Shown in pieces: positions 60,179 to 64,000 of a DNA stretch of 64,000 nt (positions within the stretch are counted from its first letter, which is position 1; the number at the start of each line of letters is the position of its first letter). Origin of the DNA: Phragmites australis (Eukaryota; Streptophyta; Magnoliopsida; Poales; Poaceae); NCBI RefSeq assembly GCF_958298935.1, contig NC_084922.1, forward strand, positions 6,388,501 through 6,452,500, given 5' to 3'. The notes beneath the pieces are model-generated. The model saw only the letters and a list, made by a program, of their open reading frames with translations. It made no database searches and had not been told where the DNA came from. The position numbers were made by a program, and so were the translations under genes.

Positions 60179-61119
60179 GAGCCGAGAGGTTCAATCTATG
60201 TCTGTGTGTGTTGTCAGCTGCGTGGGTCAAGTCAATAAGCAGCATGCATGATGCGTGTGGCGTCGTTTCCTGTTTCTGGCTTGTCATGTTGTTCACTTGG
60301 TTTGGTGTGGCGTATCAGAGTTATTTGACTTGGGGGGTTTGTATAAGGTCGTTTTGTACTCCAGTGTAAAACCTACACCATGTTGCTCTATGCTAAATCT
60401 ATTCGTCGCGTTGCTGATGTGAATCACATATTCTGTTTTTCCCTTCGTGCTGCTGATCATCACGTTCTCCAAGGCTATGGCCGTTTAATAGTCCTGAGTT
60501 ATGTTGGGGAAGAAGAAAGAAATGAGATGAATGAGAAAGACGAGGAAGAATATCAACCCCTTCCATGATTTGACGTGTCCACCGTGGAAGTCAAATAGAG
60601 AATCTTCAATTATTTCTTTTTTTCCTTAGCAAAAATATTCAATTATTTCTTTTTTCGCTCTTGAACAATGCATAAGGTTGTCAATACTGTATTGCGAAGC
60701 TAGCTCTAAGCCTCTCTAATTACTAAACGAAAACGAAAACATTGCCTCCAAATAAAGGAGAGGCAAAAAAACCACAAAAAAAAAACACAGCAAAAGGAAA
60801 AAACTGTTTGCAGTTTGGGCCATGCACTTGGGTTGGCTTGTGAGGTTCCTGATCTCTTGGCCCTCCTCATCCTCTCACCTCACTCCCGCTCTCCCATCGG
60901 TCGCCGCCCTCTCCCTTTCCAGTTTGCACTCCTCGTCGCGCCTCACGCTCGTCGTGGTGTGGCGACGAACCGAGGGGAGACAACATCTGTGAGGCGGGGA
61001 GGAGCGAACTAACGGCTTCCCCTCAATCCTCCTTCCCTGTTCCGAGCTTCAGGCGTGGAGGCCGCGGCGGAGCGGCATCATCTGGTGTCCAGATCCAGGA
61101 GAAAGGAATGATCGCAGTT

Positions 61120-61123
61120 CATG

Positions 61124-61170
<47 letters not shown>
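61120..61170. repeat. (GA)n microsatellite
   Basis: Pure GA run of about 23 units. A second compound GA/TA tract lies at 61408-61478. Confidence 0.9.
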
Positions 61171-61171
<1 letters not shown>

Positions 61172-61404
61172 AAGGGAGTGGATGGAATAGACAGATGTGG
61201 GTTGCATCATGCGGCTGGAGCTGCGAGAGGGCGGGAGAGCCAACGCTTGCATGTCTAGAAAGTAGTTTTTACCTTCGTGTAAAACAAGTGATGAAAAGTC
61301 ATGCGTTGTGTTGAATCCGACCCGGTGGACTGGTGTGAGATCAGGAGACACTGAGAACAGGAACATAGAAGGAAAGCCAAGTGTAGACAGGCGAGCGGGC
61401 ACAA

Positions 61405-61407
<3 letters not shown>

Positions 61408-61439
<32 letters not shown>

Positions 61440-61478
61440 TATATATATATAGAGAGAGAGAGAGAGGTCTGCCCTAGT
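61408..61478. repeat. Compound (GA)n(TA)n(GA)n microsatellite
   Basis: GA units, then GATAGATATATATATATA, then GA units again. The Ser/Leu repeat frames on the minus strand here are artefacts. Confidence 0.9.
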
Positions 61479-61680
61479 TAGCAAGATGTGAAGAAGAAGG
61501 AAGCTTCGCGACACGTTTGACCCTGCACCGGGAACTCGATGCGCTCTTTTGGGTAGACATCGCAGAATTGTTCGCTTCACACCGAATACAAACTGAGTTG
61601 AATGTGGGTCACTATCGCTATAGACAATCGACACGGATGCTTTTTGATTCATGGCCACCATCTTCCACTTATATATAGGC

Positions 61681-61975
61681 ATGAGAGTGGGGCTTCCTCT
61701 CTCATTGTCAAAGCCTACTGCCTCCATGTCCATCGTCTTGGCCATGTGCGAGCTGCCACTAGGGCTCAATAAGAACATCTACTTCCTCTCCTTCTCGGTC
61801 ATCTTCTTTACCGGGGTGGTAGGGGTCATGGTCACCGTGCCACGGGGAGGAAACTCGCCTATGCCTCAATCGCTCCGCTTGCCATTGCTATTAGCCTCTC
61901 GGTGGCTTTGCAGCTCTATGATCACGTTGCCCTTTGGTTACCGAGACACTAGCGTCTTTGGCAGCCTTCACTAGT
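61681..61975 (+). pseudogene. Frameshifted copy of the 59.8-kb small membrane protein gene
   Basis: One frame reads KPTASMSIVLAMCELPLG, NKNIYFLSFSVIFFTGVVGV and MVTV, aligning with TASMAITLAVREPPPG...HKNAYLLAITGPFFAGVAEV of the intact gene. After about 61835 the similarity continues in another frame (ATGRKLAYASIAPLAIAISL versus AAGRKLMYASVGPLAVVVGL). A small deletion removing the WVSNNP part explains the shift. Downstream DNA (GAGCAGCATATGTTG, CCTATTTCTGG) still resembles the 3' flank of the intact gene, so the duplication covered more than the coding part. Confidence 0.75.
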
Positions 61976-61999
61976 TGAATTCTTCGGTGCATGGATCTG

Positions 62000-63210
62000 C
62001 ACCATCGTCAGGTGCATGTGGTTCAATGAGCAGCATATGTTGTCTCCTATTTCTGGTTTAGTTGGGTGTATGCATCTGTTATTTCGATCCATGAATTGTT
62101 TGAAATCGATCGAGTACTCCAGTGTACCACATATGTCATGTTCCAATAAGGTCGCCGAGATGATATGCAGTTTGGTAGTGTTTTATGAATTTTCAAAGAT
62201 GTGGTGGGAGTAGTCAATGAAAAATCTCCAAATATTTATTTATTTATTTATTTATTTCGGTCACAATAATTTTCTCATCAATGATTTAAACCACAGGGGT
62301 TGAGATTGTGCCGAAGGAATAGTTCTTAGTGCAGAACGAAGATGAGAATGAATGCAAGGCAGCAAAACAGAGCAAAAAGGTACATAATGAAACTAGTTTG
62401 CCCTGCGCGACGGTTTGCATAAGGCAATGTCGCATGCATGCTTTGGTCCACCATGACTGTCAAACATAGTTGGCACACATGGTGCCCTAGACCGGCCCTG
62501 GTGCTCCCCCCAAGTACGCAGGCCAGATTCTCTTGCACGCACACACCAACATCACATCGGCAAGCACAACTATGCAACGCAAATTTGTTTACTAGTGAGC
62601 AAAGCTAGCCAGAGGATCAACATTCATCATGTGGTGTTCCTGCTGTGCCACCACTCCCCCTCTAGCAATCGAGCTTATACGTCGTGTAATTCTCAACGTC
62701 AACTAATGAACGGATGTATAACTTTCAATTTGGGAAATCCTAAACCTAAAGAGTGTCCCAACACTCGTTTCCCCCCGCTTATGGCAAAGATCTCCAACAA
62801 GGATTTAGGGTTCAGGATTGGGGGCTTCGGGTTCCGATGGGGCTCTCTAATCGCCAGGCTTAGAGGGGAGGTGGCAGTGGTGGTGGCCACAAGGGTTAGA
62901 CAGTGAGGGCGTTGCCATCCATGGGAGGAGGATGGTCGTTGGTTATGCGGTGCCAAGGCGAGGGCTTCACGCCTCGGGGGCTTAGTGCGACAGTGGAAGG
63001 CAGCGGTGAATCCGACAACGGGGAGCCATTGGAGATGATGAAGGTGGGTAGGGTGGGGACAGGGACGCAATGAAGAAGTCAAAAAATGAGATGATGATGG
63101 TTGGGGAGGGCGGTTGTCAGCATCGAAGCCAATGTCGACGAGTGGCGGAGAGGAGGCACTGCCGGATGTGGAGGTGGTGTGGGTGACACGATGGTTGGGA
63201 TGACGTTGGA
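62000..63210. other. Intergenic, no gene seen
   Basis: Contains a (TTTA)n tract at about 62234-62258. A GC-rich stretch at 62700-63200 has open frames on both strands but no domain. Confidence 0.4.
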
Positions 63211-63216
63211 GAAGAA

Positions 63217-64000
63217 GAGTAACATCCTAGTTTCAGCATATTGATTAATTGCAAATTTCGCTGTAAATTAAAATTTTTTGTGATTAATTAAGCCAACTAA
63301 AATTAGGGGGAAATACATATTCAAATGTATTACTTTGGCTAAATATTCCAAAATGCACTACCATAAATTCTAAAATCCTCCATGCATTAATTGAGTCATC
63401 TACATTTGGTTTATGATTTTATAGTTTCTTGAGTGAGATTTGAAATTGAATGTCTCTCAATTTCAAATCTATTCTTATATTCTATTCAGCTCAAATTCAG
63501 TTGATTCAAATCATCGTCCAAATCTCAGAGCTTTACATCTAATTCATAATTCAAATATTCCTATTTGAACTGATCCTAATCCAAAGTCAAATCCAAATTC
63601 AAATCTCTTAATTAATTTAAACCTAAGCCTTCTTTGCTTCTCCTTTTCCCATTTTCATTCGGGCCTAATCCTTTTCTCTCCTTGGGTCGCTTCTCCTTGT
63701 TCCCTCTCAGCACGGTCCAGCAAGCCAGCCTAACCGGCCCCGCTCCCTTCTCCCGCGCCTAGGCTGCAATTGCGCTGCCGGCCCAACTTCCTCGTGCGCC
63801 GGCCAGCCCACTCGCCTACTCCTGCGCACGAGACCTGGTCATCCATGTGTCGCCCATCTCGCGCTCGTCTGTCTGCGCCTTCTCCCTCTCCTCCAGCGCG
63901 ACGTCACGCCACCGCGACGGCCAGCGCAATTAATACGCCAGCGACTTTCTCGTCCCCCCCCCCGCGATATCTGTCCGTACTCTCGTTCTCTCTCCTCTCT
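63217..64000 (+). mobile_element. Probable Ty3/gypsy LTR or flank, cut by window end
   Basis: Begins GTAACATCCTAGTTTC, close to the TGTAACACCCTAG start of many grass LTRs, then AT-rich CAAATTCAAATC-type phrases and a CT-rich end. This is the usual composition profile of those LTRs. The partner LTR is not in the window. Confidence 0.4.

Noticed and set aside
61049..61778. Minus-strand frames with Leu/Ser and Ile/Tyr runs
   Set aside because: Products of the GA and TA microsatellites.

Overview
The window is nuclear DNA from a flowering plant, almost certainly a grass (Poaceae). The evidence is GT-AG introns with plant-type spacing, GC-rich first exons and AT-rich introns, monocot-like protein sequences, a nuclear tRNA-Leu(CAG), and many MITE, MULE and Ty3/gypsy insertions. 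I cannot name the species. All gene models were spliced by eye, with reading phase checked across every junction.

Layout. 0.4-3.1 kb: p32/MAM33-type mitochondrial glycoprotein gene (minus). 4.5-4.7 kb: conserved 65-aa plant micro-protein (minus). 5.9-9.6 kb: CGR3-type Golgi pectin methyltransferase (minus, 6 exons). 10-20.3 kb: repeat-rich block without a believable host gene. 20.9-23.4 kb: GID4/VID24-like substrate receptor of the CTLH ubiquitin ligase (plus, 8 exons). 24.1-25.6 kb: LTI65-like basic grass protein of unknown function (minus). 26.0-26.6 kb: MULE-type MITE. 26.7 kb: tRNA-Leu(CAG). 27.5-28.15 kb: a very long hairpin. 28.5-34.9 kb: ARP5 of the INO80 remodeller (minus, 12 exons). 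35.5-36.0 kb: a mobile-looking insert inside a (TA)n microsatellite. 37.6-44.2 kb: UFD1-like gene (minus) whose last intron is filled by a 5.5-kb degenerate Ty3/gypsy chromovirus (plus). 44.9-46.8 kb: MPP6-like exosome cofactor (plus). 47.8-55.25 kb: a 7.45-kb MULE with two apparently intact genes, a MuDR-type transposase and a plant-mobile-domain (PMD) protein, bounded by long inverted repeats built from a self-complementary 21-bp palindrome. 55.4-56.8 kb: small membrane-anchored protein whose 5' leader abuts the MULE end. 58.2-59.3 kb: CGGTAACCG-rich repeat. 59.8-60.1 kb: small multi-pass membrane protein, with a frameshifted pseudogene copy at 61.7-62.0 kb. 63.2-64 kb: probable LTR-like repeat running off the end.

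The host genes are unrelated single-copy housekeeping functions (protein degradation: GID4, UFD1; chromatin: ARP5; RNA decay: MPP6; cell wall: CGR3; organelle: p32) rather than a cluster. The most interesting system is the two-gene MULE. It travels with a PMD gene of the same family as the host silencing and development factors MAIN/MAIL1, and its termini are arrays of perfect palindromes. The second is the retrotransposon that landed two bases from a UFD1 exon, so that its target-site duplication carries the only splice-acceptor AG next to that exon.
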